From Hybos culiciformis (lineage: Eukaryota; Arthropoda; Insecta; Diptera; Hybotidae), in contig OZ023273.1 in assembly GCA_964007475.1 (NCBI GenBank), forward strand, positions 5,680,176-5,744,175: 64,000 nucleotides of DNA, written 5' to 3'. This document shows, one piece after another, positions 1-12,395 of this stretch (within the stretch, counting starts at the first letter, position 1; every line of letters begins with the position of its first letter). The position numbers and the translations under genes were made by a program. A model generated the notes under the pieces. That model did no database searches and was not told where the DNA came from. It saw nothing but the letters and a program-made list of their open reading frames with translations.

Positions 1-3000
1 TACCCAAAAAAAGGTAATTGAAATTTCTCTTTGTTCGCCAAGACCAATCAACTAAAATAATTAAAGTTTAACTATAGTTTTTAATGGTTTTCTATCTACC
101 ATCACTGCCAGAACATTTCATTTTTCAATTCTAGAAAATAAAAATCTTAAGATTTAAGAAATAGTTCCTTTTGAATTTTTATTTTCTATTTTCTGTTTAT
201 TTACATTTCGATTTAAAGCAATTTAATTTAGGATATCTTAGTCACGATTACAGTCACGATTACATCTACCAATATCATTAAGTCATATACTGTAACTCTC
301 AAACCTATAATCATAGAATCTAATCAAACACAAGATCGATTTGGAATATTCTATTAGTTATAACCGTTTTAGTGGATGACAGATGGAAAACGACAGACAT
401 TTAATAAAAACATCTACTCCGTTTTTTCATTGGTAAAAGAAAACCGGCTAAAAACAGACCATGGAGAAAATTTTTTTGTTAAATAAAATCAAAATAGAAT
501 TCACATGTAAGAATTGTACATACTTTAATAAAGTCATTAAATTGTCGAAAAAAGTTTTCATACAATTTTCTTAATTTATCTTTAAGTCTTACAAACATTA
601 CATTCATACATAAATATTTTTCTTTCAAAGAAAAAGTTATACAAAAAAAAATAAAATAAAAATTTTATAAATTAATTTTTTATGAAAAAAAAGATTTTCA
701 CGTTTTGCGATTGTGCACGTTCTGTAAATGAAAATCACATAATTTAAAATCCAAAAAGGAAAGAAATAAATCAATTCTATATTATTGTATATATATACAT
801 ATATATTTTATACTTATCACAACATGTATTCTTAAGAAATTCTAAACTTTATATAAATTTAAGCTTCCACAATTTTTGTTTTGTATTGTTATTCTAACAA
901 GTTAAGTTACAAAAAAAAAACATTTCCAATTTCTATTATAAAAGTCTAAGAAGGTGTTTTATAATAAATAACACAGTGAGCTCTCCAATATGTCGATCGA
1001 TTAATATTGCGTTATTGGAAAATGGGAGGTTTTATTGTTAGAAATTATAAAACAAAACATTTTTTTTACTATACATTCAAATTCATACTTTCTGTAGAAT
1101 TTTTGTATTCGTTAAGCAGTTTATGTTTAACTCTATATATCTACTACCTGCTTTACGCTTTCATTCAGCTACTCAAGCTGGTAAAATGAAATTTTAAATT
1201 TATGTAATATATTATTTAAGTTACTATATCTATAAATCTAAACAGAAATAGTTGCAATTCGATAAGCAAAAGAATTCTTAATTTAAATCATGTAAATTCG
1301 ATGAAAAACATACAGCTGCAGTAGATATTATTTCTGTATACTCTTGTACACTCTATAATGGATTACTTTTATAAGATTAGAAAGGAAAAATAACTTATAC
1401 TCTTATATTCAGATATTCAACTTGAAATATTTTGTTATAGTGTTTTTTTTTATAATGTTTAATAGAGAAAAAACTATAGTTAATTTTCATAGAACCATCG
1501 ATTGAAGTGAAAAACCTAGAATTCAGTGAATATCAAAGACACAAAATTTTATTACTTTTCTATATTATATTATAATATACTTATAACTTAAATAATATTA
1601 TTCCATTGCATTTAACTGAGCTGAAAATTTCTTTATTATTTTACTATAATTTCAATAACTTTTAAAAAAAAAAAAAATAAAAACTCTAATTTGAACAAAT
1701 GCATTTCTTTTTATTTTTTTTTTATTATTAATTCTTATAAAAAATCAATTCCAAAAAAAAATTTTATTGCAAAACTTTTTTAAAAGATTAATTTTCAATT
1801 TTTATTCATTTTATAATCTATACAGATGTGTATAATTTTTCTAAGCCATTAAAATCGGATTTCATTTTCTTATATATGCAAATACATATATAACATATTA
1901 TTATTTCATATATTTACACATATTGTCATGTAATATATTCTCATTATTGTAATCTGGGAAAAAAAAAAAAATTTTACATACATATGTTTTTTTCGTTATG
2001 CAGACTGAAAAAAAAGTTTAATTTTCAATTTGGTTTAGAAGATTTTAGAATATTATGTAATTATGTTTGTATTTTTTTCTTTTTATTATTATAATGATAT
2101 GATGGTTTGAATAACTAACTAACACCCTTAAATTGTGGCAAATACTTTTTAAACCTTAAAAACCTCAATTCTGTTTTATAATGTAGGTATGTATGTTAGA
2201 GGTAATGGATCTGAAATTGGTAAAACGATTCATTTTATTCTATAGAAAGTTTAAAAATTATTTTTTATTGAAAGAATTATTTTTTAAGTATTTAAATTTA
2301 AAAAATTTCCATTAAACATTTTTTTTTTTTAATTTTCTATCATTCTCTGTTATCATTTTGTTAACTCTACTTGTCGTGTTGTCAATTCCCACTTTGAGCT
2401 AGAATTTGTGTACAAATTTTCAGTCGTTCACAAAATCATTCACAATAATTCTGTTACCATTATAAACGTGAGAAATAGTGTTAGCTTTAATTTACTTCAA
2501 AAATTAAGTTCCTACGATTTCTAGTTCGGCAGTTATAGGTGAACAACGCGAGGGTTTCAAACAAAACTTATGTATATAACTATTCAATGCAATAAAATCC
2601 TTTAAACGAACTCAAAACTATAATCCACTGCAATGGCCAGATTTTTATGTTGGAACCTTTTTGTTTCGAGATTTAAATAAATTATTGCATACCTGAATAG
2701 AATTTATTCATTTTTTAAAAATTTGGTTGCCGTCTTACTTTTAAATTTATAGTGATAACATGTTAAAAGTTAAATATCCAATGAGAATAAAAAAAAGATT
2801 TTAAATGAACTAAATTTCGTTTTTGAAAGAAAATATACAAAAAAAAAAAAGAATTCATACTTTTATCATATAATAATGTAAACGATGTTGCTGTAAAAAA
2901 AATTGTATTAGTGCATGCACTTGTCAACATGTTTCTGTATAAAAAATCGTTGCTTATTTTTGTACTTTGACAATAAATAATAATATGTATGTTTGTATGT

Positions 3001-3511
3001 ATATATGCAGTATATAAATGTTAAAACATAAAATACATAGTATAATTTTTATGTCTTTTTTTTTTTTGGTCCTTTATTAAGAACAATGCTTATACAATAA
3101 AAAAAAAATAAAAAAACTTTTTCAATGATTTTCATTCACTCCTGTACTATTGTATTAACATACCTATACATTAATATATGTTGTACGAATATATGAAAGT
3201 TTTTTTTTTTTTTAATAAAATATTACAAAGAGCATAAAAATACGTATTTACAGAAAATGGGAATACAATTTTTAGACAAGGGCACTTAAAGAGCTTAAAG
3301 ACTCTTTATTAAAAACTTTTTTTCTGTTTTCTTTTTTTTATTTTTTTTTTATTTTAGCAAAACATAAAAAGAATATAATAATACATAGGGTACAAATACA
3401 ATAATTTTCAATGCAAAAGAAAATTTTTGTTATTTAATAAAAAAAAACTTTTAGTTTTTCAAATATCAATGTCAAAAAAGAAAAAGAATATATTTTAAGC
3501 TTTTATGAACT
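1..3511. other. A/T-rich non-coding DNA
   Basis: No gene seen. It holds many homopolymer runs, a 12-bp tandem pair GTCACGATTACA at 241-264, and a short stem (GATTTTCA at about 693, TGAAAATC at about 729). A 60-codon open frame at 1007-1189 starts with TTG and is hydrophobic; I treat it as chance. Confidence 0.6.
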
Positions 3512-3575
3512 GGACCAGCGATTTACAACCCGTAGCTTGCGAGCCCATATGCACCCAGCACATACAGCTTTTTAT
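3512..3575 (+). mobile_element. Solo hAT-like transposon terminus
   Basis: A GC-richer patch in A/T-rich DNA begins CAGCGATTTACAACCCGT and continues with AGCTTGCGAGCCCATATG. This follows the layout of many hAT termini, which begin CAG-n-G-n-TT-n-n-CAA and lead into a GCG-containing stretch. No matching opposite end was found nearby, so it is at most a truncated or solo end. An open frame crosses the patch with no start codon in a good position; I do not consider it a gene. Confidence 0.4.
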
Positions 3576-6500
3576 GCGTCGTCGGCACTTTTAACTTATT
3601 TATCGTTGTTAAAATTAAATTCTAAAAAGTTATCGCACTTTGGAAAATTGCAAAATTTGTAAAATGTAGAGATTCAACTTTTTATATTGCTGTTAGAAAA
3701 ACATAATAAAAATTTATCTTTAAGACCTTGCTAAATTTTTCTAGTTTCCAGTTTATTTTTATTTCATTTAAGTTCTATTCAAAATTTTGATAATTTCGCG
3801 GATGACTAGCAGTCTAGCAACTAGACTAGCAAAGTAGCAACTGATTGTCAAATTAACTTCTAAAAAAGATCAACAACAAAAAATAGAAAACTACATAAGT
3901 TTATTGTTCAAAAATTGTTATTCTTAAAATTTAATAATCGTTCGAAAATCTTTTTAATATATTTGTTGAGTTAAATTTTATCTCAACATTATGAAGATAT
4001 TAATCTATAACACAAGATGCTCAAACCGACATGATGTTAAATATATTTAAAATATATGTAGATCAATTTTCTTGCATGTTAAAATTAAAGCCAATTAAAT
4101 TCATAATCATCAAATAAAGCTTATGATGCAAATCTTACAACTGAACCTCTTAATTTTAAAATTATTGTTTTTTTGTCAACTTGATCTTACGATAAATATT
4201 TACGATAATTATTTTAATTGTTATCATATAAACAAATCTATAAACATTATAAAAACAAAAAAATTAATATATAAAACCTTCAAGTCCTTTTACCACATTA
4301 ATCTAGTTAATATACATTTAAAAAAAATAATAAATAATAATTTATTTATTTTGATCCAACGACAAAGGTATACCGGTATATACGCGCATAAATTTTTAAT
4401 ATTTTTGCTCTTAATTAAAATGTAATTAAATGAAATTAACAGGCTTAAAAAACAATTAGGTATATTCCAAAATTTCTTTAAGTCACGCACATTATACTTG
4501 TTTTTGTTTTAATTCTTTTTTTCTCAATTATGTGCAAAAATTATTATGTTCTCTGGATTTTTTCTAATTTCCATTTCATAATATTATTTTTGTTGTACAT
4601 TTTTTTTTATTTTTTTTTTATGCCCTATTTACCATCAAAAGAATATCATATATGTGTATATAAATTCTGTGCAAAATTGGTGTGAACTCAATTTTTTTAT
4701 AGAAAAATCAATTGAGATTTTTCTATAGTTGGTTGGGTTGATGTTAAAAAAAAAATATATCTATTTTGTATTACATATATTTATTTATTTTTATTTTTAA
4801 CTACATGTCCTTAAAGAATTGAAAATCTGTCTCCTCAGCCGCAAACATTATTGATCTGACCGATTTAATTTTCCACATAAAACTGACATTTAAATGAAAT
4901 ACAAATTATTTTTCATATATTATATTATTACCGGATAAAACAAATGTTTTGTAGGTGCACACATGCACTGAAGTAATATGTATATGTATTAAATTACATA
5001 ATTTTTTTTTCAGAAGCTTTCACTCATTAAAAGCTTTAATAAAGAATTGAATTAAATAAAAATGTACATATATGTAGATACAATTTACAAAATCTCTCGA
5101 AAAATTTATATTCATTAATTTTATTATATAAATAATTTTATACAATACATTATAATGTTGAGTAGAGATACATATAGTCTGAACATACATCATGTACATA
5201 TATATATATATTTTTCTTTATAGCTTTTATATATTAAGTTCAAATTCAGAATTTTCATAGTACTATTATTGAATCAATAACATTCTGAATTAAAGAAGTT
5301 CAGTAATTTAATATATGTGAAATATCTTTCAATTGACTTTTGATAGTGGGATTGAAAAATAAATCATGATGTGATGTAATATGTTATTTGTCAATATCAT
5401 AATGAGTTAAAAATGTTTATATTTTTTATACTTAAAATATTTTAGTGCAATAAATTTTGTGTAAGTGCAATAATAATCATAATTCTCTTTTAAACTTATT
5501 GTTCGAACAAAATCTATTAATTATTAAAATTAAAATCTGTTCACAATCTTTTAATGAAAACCAATCATCTTGCAATACAATATATAAATTTATTTTTTTA
5601 ACATATTTAAATTTCTCTTAAACATCCTTAAAAACCCTAATAAAAAATCATTAAATAAAAGTATCTTATACATACTTTAAAATTGATAAAAAAAAAAATT
5701 GTACGTTTAGAGATAATGACGAAAGTAAATTTTACCGATTTAATCAAATTTTTTTTAAGAATAAGGGATGACAAATTAAGTTTATTATACAAATTCTTAC
5801 CAAATAAAAAGAAAATGTATATCCTTTATTATTATAATGATAATAGAGTTTTGGGGTGAAATAATGGATTCCAAAATATTTCGATTTTAAGCTCATTTTT
5901 ATTCTCAATAAAATAAAAGTTTTCAAAATAACATAAAAATTTTGTATATAAACACTCAATATAATATTCCAATATGTGTTAAGAAGGGCGAAATTTTTTT
6001 TTTTTACATAAAATTATGTATCATTTTACATTATGCAGTTTGAAAGCTTTCTATTTTTGTTTTTACAAAAAGCTAACATTTTCATTTTTCAAATTCACAG
6101 ATTTTCTAATATTATAATAGATAGCTCCTTAATAATTATATACGAAAGATTTTACTTTATATAATCGTCTCCTTATTTCTAAATAAAATAACATTTATTT
6201 TCTTACAATATTGGTCGAAAAAATTATTTTTTAAATACGAGGAGTTAATTAACTTCTGCTCCACTTGAATAATTAATATATTTTCTGATTATTATTAAGA
6301 AAATCAATATGGCACCAAATCTGTTTTTGGTTTATGTCTGGAAGTTACGCAGGTCCGCTTTATTTGATTGCTAGACGCTAATATTTCCGAACTTCCTAAA
6401 AAGTTTGGCTTATTTTATAAAAATCTGAAAAGAAAGTATTAAGGTCAATATGTTCCTAGTTGACTTCTATATATATCCTTTCAATGTACAAAGTACCATA

Positions 6501-8467
6501 TTCTTATATGCAATAATATTCATATACACATTGTTTGTTTAGCTTTCTTTATTACATTATCCTTTAAAAATTCAATTTTGATTACATAATAAATGTATTA
6601 TGAAATAGGAAATTAATTTTCTTTCCTTCTTCTACTATACTATCAAAATGCATTTTAAAATTTTCATGATGAATGCTTGCAATTTCATAAAAATTTATTT
6701 TTTTGTCACTGCAAAAAATATTATTACGTTATGAAATAAAATTATTAAATAAATGATTTTAATGTTAAAAAAAAAATAATAAAAAATAATAATAATAATA
6801 TCTTTTCCAGAGATTATCATTGATAAGACACGAAAGTAATTTCATGGTAGATGAATTTCTTTCGTTCATATAAACAAACAGGAAAAGACAATATGGGGAT
6901 ACACAGATATGATTATGCTACCGTTGTGTTGCAAAAATGAAAATGAACTTTATGTTTTCCCAAAACATAAAATTCATATTAAAACATAAATAAGAAGATT
7001 GTTGTTGTTCTTTTTATTCAATTTAAACGTCATATGCACGTACTATATAATGGTCATCTTCATCTAAAACTATATATAAATAATATTACTATAATAATAT
7101 GAATATTCAAGCTTTCAAGCTTATTTATAAAATAACTAATAATTTTGAATGAAACATTAGTTACGGTTCGTTCGAACTTTTTAATAAAGAACATTAAGAA
7201 TAATTTCTTTTTATAAAAAGATTTTTTAGGTTAAAAATGCAGTACAAAAATTAATATGAAACCTTCTGTTAATAAACATTTATTTACTTATTTTACTTAT
7301 TTATTAATATAATTAAATTGCTAAAAATGAAAATATTTCAGCGTACACATCATAAAATGAAAATCTAATTCCATATATTTTTTTAATTTGATATAATTTG
7401 TCGAAATTAAATTACTATATAATAAAACTTAAATCTATTTATGGTTCTTTCAAATTAATATATCTTTTTTAAAGATTTTAGAGGAAAAAAAAAAGGGTCC
7501 TCTATGATTTCTAAAAAAAAATTTGTAAAGAGCACAATACAGAATTTTCTATAAATTAAGTTGTTTTAACTTCCAGTTTTCAAAGTAAAAAGGCAATATT
7601 AAACTTCCGCATGAATGTTTTTAGAGCAAGCATTTTATTAAGTTCCGGAAGTATTTAGTTAAAGGAAATTTCAAAAGTTCTTAGAAAATTTTTATTTTTA
7701 ACTTTTTTTTTTTTTTTAATTTTCATTGTTCAATAGCAATAGTAAAAAAAAATTTGTAAAATACAAGGGTTTAAAAACATACTATTACATACTTACTAAT
7801 ACATAATGTTCAGTAAAAACATAAGTGAGACTGCTTTTAACAATATATTATTATTATTATTTTGGTATATGGTATTTAATTAAAATTATCTAAAGAAAAT
7901 TTGAAGAGATTTAATTGTTTGAAATCACTATCCGTAGGTATTTTTTTTTTTTTGTTATTTATTCGAATTTTTAATTTAAAGTTTCCACTTCAAATGTTAA
8001 ATTTATAGATGCTTGTTAGTAATTCTGGTTTTATTCAACGGTCTGTTCCATATTCTACACTCACAAGTGGTATTGATTTTAAAGCTCTCAATTAAATGGT
8101 TTATAAAATTCTCATATAAAATAATTAAGTTTGTTCATGCTATATTAAAAATAACTCAAATAAGTTATAAACATGAAAAAATAAGCACTTATGGAAAAAA
8201 TCAATATAAATAATTTAAGATTAAGTAGTTAGGACGCGACTGATACCGATTTATAACTAAGATCTCTTACTTTTGTTTGTTAAATTGGTTTTTTTTTTAA
8301 GAATTATAATAATGACATCAGATCTTCAATCTAACAAGTAACTTTGTATATTTAAAATACGTTTTTAGATTTTTTAATATCATTAAAAATAAAAAATTGT
8401 GAATATTTGTTAAAGTTTATTATCTAATTGCAAAAAATAAGGAAGCAAAGCCAGTTATTTTGATTTT
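3576..8467. other. A/T-rich non-coding DNA with minor repeats
   Basis: It holds a small cluster of CTAGCAA-type repeats at 3800-3840 with a 7-bp stem. A 12-bp perfect inverted repeat lies at 4698-4709/4716-4727 (TATAGAAAAATC and its complement). The 100-codon frame at 4123-4425 is Ile/Asn/Lys-rich and unlike a conserved protein. One weak minus-strand exon candidate lies at 6304-6395. Confidence 0.55.
6304..6395 (-). CDS. Candidate minus-strand terminal exon, unrecognised
   Basis: On the minus strand, CCAAACTTTTTAG is a plausible acceptor. It is followed by 92 bases with one open frame (two bases, 29 codons, TGA), reading SSEILASSNQIKRTCVTSRH then KPKTDLVPY and stop. The patch is less A/T-rich than its surroundings and its residues are varied, unlike the usual chance frames here. 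No upstream exon was found and no family is recognised. An open frame of this length is expected by chance in GC-richer patches, so this is a lead only. Confidence 0.13.
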
Positions 8468-8537
8468 AAAATAAAGCGATGCATGAGAAGACTGTGTTTC
8501 AGAAAATAAGCGATGCATTAGAAGACTGTGTTTTTAG
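8468..8537. repeat. 35-bp tandem duplication
   Basis: Two adjacent 35-bp units share GCGATGCAT, then AGAAGACTGTGTTT. The copies differ at a few positions. Confidence 0.9.
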
Positions 8538-10356
8538 ATTGATGTCGAAATCCGTCACGGAAATCATTTATATTTAAATTAAATTAGTTAAATGTAAAAC
8601 CATCTTCCAAGAAATGTATTGGAACTAAAAAAACACTAGTCGAACACACTTAGTCGAAAATTTTTACTTTACCTTCAAGCTCCCATTGAGAAACTTTTAT
8701 CAACGATCCATTTCAAAACTGTATTGGTCGAATGGGGATATTTCTTTCCGGTCGTCAAAATTTACACCTTGAATCCCGAATATTAACTTTAATTTCAAAT
8801 TTGTATGTTTATTAAAGTTAGAAAACGGTTTTAGTTTGCTTTAATAAACTTTTCCTTCATTAATTTGTGTGTAATAATGATTAATATAATTTTTTTTATT
8901 AAGAACCTCAGATCTTCAAACTGAGCACTATGAGCTAGCTTTTATTCGAACTAAAATTAAATTAATAAAATATTGATGAATTTTAATTTTTCGTTATAAT
9001 TTTTAAATCAAAAAGTATTTACATTTTTTATAACAAGCAAAACAAAAATTTTTTTTTCATTTCTGTATAAAATTATACCTTTAATACTTATTAAATATGA
9101 ATTTTCCATTATTATATTCTTCTTTATGCAATAATAAATTCTGTTTAACGTTTTTAGAATTTAGAAGATGATGTTTATGTTTATGCACTTATCATCTTTT
9201 GTGGAAAATACGCACTGTTATTCAAAAATTTATTTATACATAATACAAATTTCCATCATCATAATAACTTCTTTTTTTTTTTATTCCGTTTTATGAATGT
9301 AAAATAAAATTAATGAGAGCTGATGTACTTAGCAAAAAACAAGAGTTTTAAAAGGATATTATAGTACATATGTAATGTAGTATGTATATAATTAAACAAT
9401 TTCCTATACATAGTATATATATATTTTTGAAAATTTACTATAAATTTGATTTATATAAATCATAATTGTTATTAAATATACATTTTGCTAGGGAACGATG
9501 TTGGTTTCGACTGTGCATAGAATCACGATTTTTTGTCTTTTTTATCTGTTCGGGCATCATAATGTCGACAATAGATTTTCCTGTGGTGTTCTAATAATTA
9601 GTTAACAATTAAAAAGAAAAATTAAATGTGAACAAAAAAATACCAATAAAAGATTTTTATTTTGAAATATTTTCTAAACAAATTACCACTGCAGCAACCA
9701 ATAAATTTCGCAATAAATCAAATAATTTATTTTGAAAAAATATTTTAACTAAAATATTTTGAAGTTTAGTTGTGAAAAATTCAAAAGGATCTGTTTTGTA
9801 TATAAGAAAATTATTTTCATGTTCAGATCAAAGTAATATTTTTCTTTTTTCCGTATTAAATTTTTTTTATTTAATTCTACGTACCGAGATACATTATAAA
9901 TATTACTCGCATTTTATACTGTGAATTCATTCATGTTGATTCTACGAAAAATTGGTCAAACACATATTTTATGTTATTTATAAGAGGGGAATTATTATTT
10001 TATTTATTATTTAATTTTTTTTTATTCAAAATTTAAAAAGCAAATAAATTATTATACTCCCCGAAGGCCCTAAAAGAGCAAAAATAAATAATTTTAATAC
10101 CTTTTTAAGGTGTAGAGAATAAGAAGGGAAGACGCCTATTGAGAGATTACATCATTTATGCTCAATTACATTTTCTTTGAAAAAAAAAATAAAAATAAAA
10201 AAATAAAAAATTAAATAAACGTAATCATTTAAGTAAAAAAAAAATTTCTTATATCTCATAATTTTGCGTAATTTTGCGTACGTAAACCTGTACAATTCAT
10301 ATATTATAATACCATTACGTATAATATTTTCTTATTATATAAAATACTAATAATTG
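8538..10356. other. A/T-rich non-coding DNA
   Basis: No firm gene. A 35-codon ATG frame at 9498-9605 lies in a slightly GC-richer patch. A 10-bp tandem pair AATTTTGCGT lies near 10259-10278. Confidence 0.55.
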
Positions 10357-10473
10357 AGTATATACTCAATTATTATTCAACCTATAAGCGGCTGGTATAA
10401 GAGACAGTATATATACTCATTAATTATTCAACCTATAAACGGCTGTCTAAGATACAGCCGCTTATAGGTTGAA
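10357..10473. repeat. Tandem ~52-bp units ending in a 20-bp inverted repeat
   Basis: Two diverged units (10357-10408, 10409-10457) each run from TATATACTCA through TTCAACCTATAA to a CGGCTG box and ACAG. The second unit is followed by its own reverse complement. Arms at 10427-10446 and 10454-10473 pair over 20 bp with one mismatch around a 7-base loop. The motif CCTATAA-CGGCTG therefore occurs three times, twice direct and once inverted. It is possibly a remnant of a fold-back element. Confidence 0.85.
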
Positions 10474-11211
10474 AGAAACACGTTTTATTTGAAAGTACAA
10501 TTTTCAAACTAAACTTATTTTATTCCAAATTCTTAAGTTTACAAATAACTAAAAATTTAAATTGTTAAATAAGCAAAACGTAAGAAGGAGAATGATATTA
10601 GTCAATTATATCTATCCTATCTTATTTTAATTTTTATAATAAAAAAACATATTTTTTGCAGATTTAGTATAAAACGTGTGAATTTATTATAAATGCATCC
10701 ACAAAACTCACGGACATACTTATTAAAAATAACATAATTTAAATTAGAAAACTTTAGATAAGTGTTCTAGCTCCAATGAGCTCATATTTCAGGGTCAATG
10801 GACGTAATACATTCAGATGAAGATTAAATAAAATTTTTCAAGCTCGTTTAAAAAAAAAAATCCTGTGGGACCTCTAATACAAATTATACGAGAAATAAAT
10901 ATAATCAAGTAATTCAGACATATTAATCTGAATTTGGGATTTGAACTTAATAGGTATACATTTTTTTTTAAAATAGAAATTATTGAATTAAATTAATACA
11001 ATAAGTATTGAAATAATCCTATAGAAAAAAGTACTGTCCCTTTTTCCTTTATTTTCCAATTTTCCGAACAATTTTCATTATTTTTCTTTCCCTAAAAACA
11101 TTATTCGGACTTTTATAAACATTTAAAAAAAATTAGCAAAATCGATCTCAAGTGATGCGCTTACCAAAGAACATTATTTAATTTTTATTTAATTAAAACT
11201 AACCGTCAGCC
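10474..11211. other. A/T-rich non-coding DNA
   Basis: Nothing recognised. Confidence 0.6.
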
Positions 11212-11244
11212 CGTGATTAGCTCGTGATTAGCTCGTGATTAGAC
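11212..11244. repeat. 11-bp triplicate
   Basis: CGTGATTAGCT occurs three times in a row, with the last unit ending CGTGATTAGAC. Confidence 0.9.
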
Positions 11245-11436
11245 TCTGACTGATTTACTTTTGTAAAAGGAATTTGTGTTATCAGGTTGATAGACAATTA
11301 TAGGAGCTAGCAAATTTAAAAAATACAATTAATTAGTTTTTTAATTAGTTTATTGCAAACTGAAACAAATCTTCTCCAATACTACAAGTCTACAAGCACA
11401 TCACAGCTTTCTTATGAATATTATGAATCTAGGCTA

Positions 11437-11653
11437 ATTCATCGCCAAACAATTCATCGCCAGGAATTCATCGCCAGCAATTCATCGTCAAGCAATTCAT
11501 CGCCAAGCAATTCATCGCCAAGCAATTCATCGACAACAATTCATCGCCAGCAATTCATCGTCAAGCAATTCATCGTCAAGCAATTCATCGTCAAGCAATT
11601 CATCGACAGCAATTCATCGCCAGCAATTAATCGCCAGCAATTCATCGCCAGCA
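11437..11653. repeat. 14/15-bp minisatellite with 73-bp higher-order block
   Basis: Fifteen units of ATTCATCG followed by CCAGCA, TCAAGCA or close variants, 14 or 15 bases long. Units 3-7 and 8-12 have the same length order (14, 15, 15, 15, 14), giving two 73-bp blocks. A 106-codon open frame (11353-11673) crosses the array. The mixed unit length makes its peptide change from Asn-Ser runs to HRQ and then VKQF repeats, so the array does not look shaped by protein selection. Confidence 0.95.
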
Positions 11654-12267
11654 ATTTGAACATTTTCGACTGATTGTTTTCTTATTCACATTAAAATTTG
11701 TTTGACAAGTAAAATAAAAAAAAGTTTTTATAAATTGTATACCTGTACCTAATGTTCGTCTTCGTATGTCAAATACACTTAAATACACAAAGTTTTTGTT
11801 GTGTGTTCAATCATTTCCTACTTAGGAATCTATAGATCACATGCAAATTTGAAAAAATTGGCATTTATTATCTTACTTATATGTTATATATATTTTCGAA
11901 TATATTTTTGTTTTTATTATGGTTTTTAGTAAACAATTTGATTTTTTATTTTTTATTATTTTACTTAATAATATTATTTTTAAAATTTTTATTAAATTAA
12001 ATAAATAAAAACATAAACCAATTAATACAGATTTTTTTAAATGAATTTTCAATTTTTTTTTTTGCTTTTTATTAATAAAAATTGTAAAAATATGTCAATA
12101 AAATGTTTATTGAATTATTTGTAGCTGTTATTTTTATTTTCGAAGTAAAGTATAAAAAAAAAAAACAATATAATAATAATATAATTTTATTTGCATACAT
12201 ACATAATTTATATCAGTCCTTCTGGTTTTTTATTTATTTCATGATTATGTCTATGGAATTTAATTAA
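11654..12267. other. A/T-rich non-coding DNA
   Basis: Nothing recognised; mostly A/T homopolymers. Confidence 0.6.
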
Positions 12268-12395
12268 TTAATAATCTGGGGACGTTGCACTTGGGAAAAA
12301 TTTCCGTAAAGCTGGATTTTTGCAAGAACCTTTCTTTTGTGGATCTAACAAAATATCAAAAATCCCCTTCGATAGTCGTGCCACTAAAAGGTTAC
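12268..12395 (-). CDS. Candidate minus-strand terminal exon, unrecognised protein C-terminus
   Basis: Read on the minus strand, the segment begins after TAATCAATCTCAG, a good acceptor, with a CTAAC branch-point-like motif about 37 bases before the junction. Two bases complete a codon, then 41 codons and a TAA follow: NLLVARLSKGIFDILLDPQK, then KGSCKNPALRKFFPSATSPD and Y. By hand count, G+C is about 43% at codon positions 1-2 and about 27% at position 3, the bias expected of coding DNA in an A/T-rich genome. I do not recognise the protein. The nearest upstream donors (for example CTTTATAAG before GTACAA) do not keep the frame, so the preceding exon is not found. A pseudogene, a transposon-derived piece or chance remains possible. 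Confidence 0.25.

Noticed and set aside
3786..3850. Minus-strand open frame across the CTAGCAA repeats
   Set aside because: The frame is made largely by the small repeats and has no splice or start support.
4123..4425. 100-codon open frame
   Set aside because: Leu/Ile/Asn/Lys-rich, no domain, no GC rise; expected by chance at this base composition.
10395..10408. GTATAAGAGACAG, 13 bases shared with the Tn5 mosaic end used in sequencing adapters
   Set aside because: The same position in the neighbouring tandem unit reads a diverged TCTAAGATACAG, so the word fits natural repeat divergence, and the match does not extend further.
11353..11673. 106-codon open frame over the minisatellite
   Set aside because: Mixed 14- and 15-base units shift the frame from unit to unit, giving unrelated peptide repeats; no selection for protein is visible.
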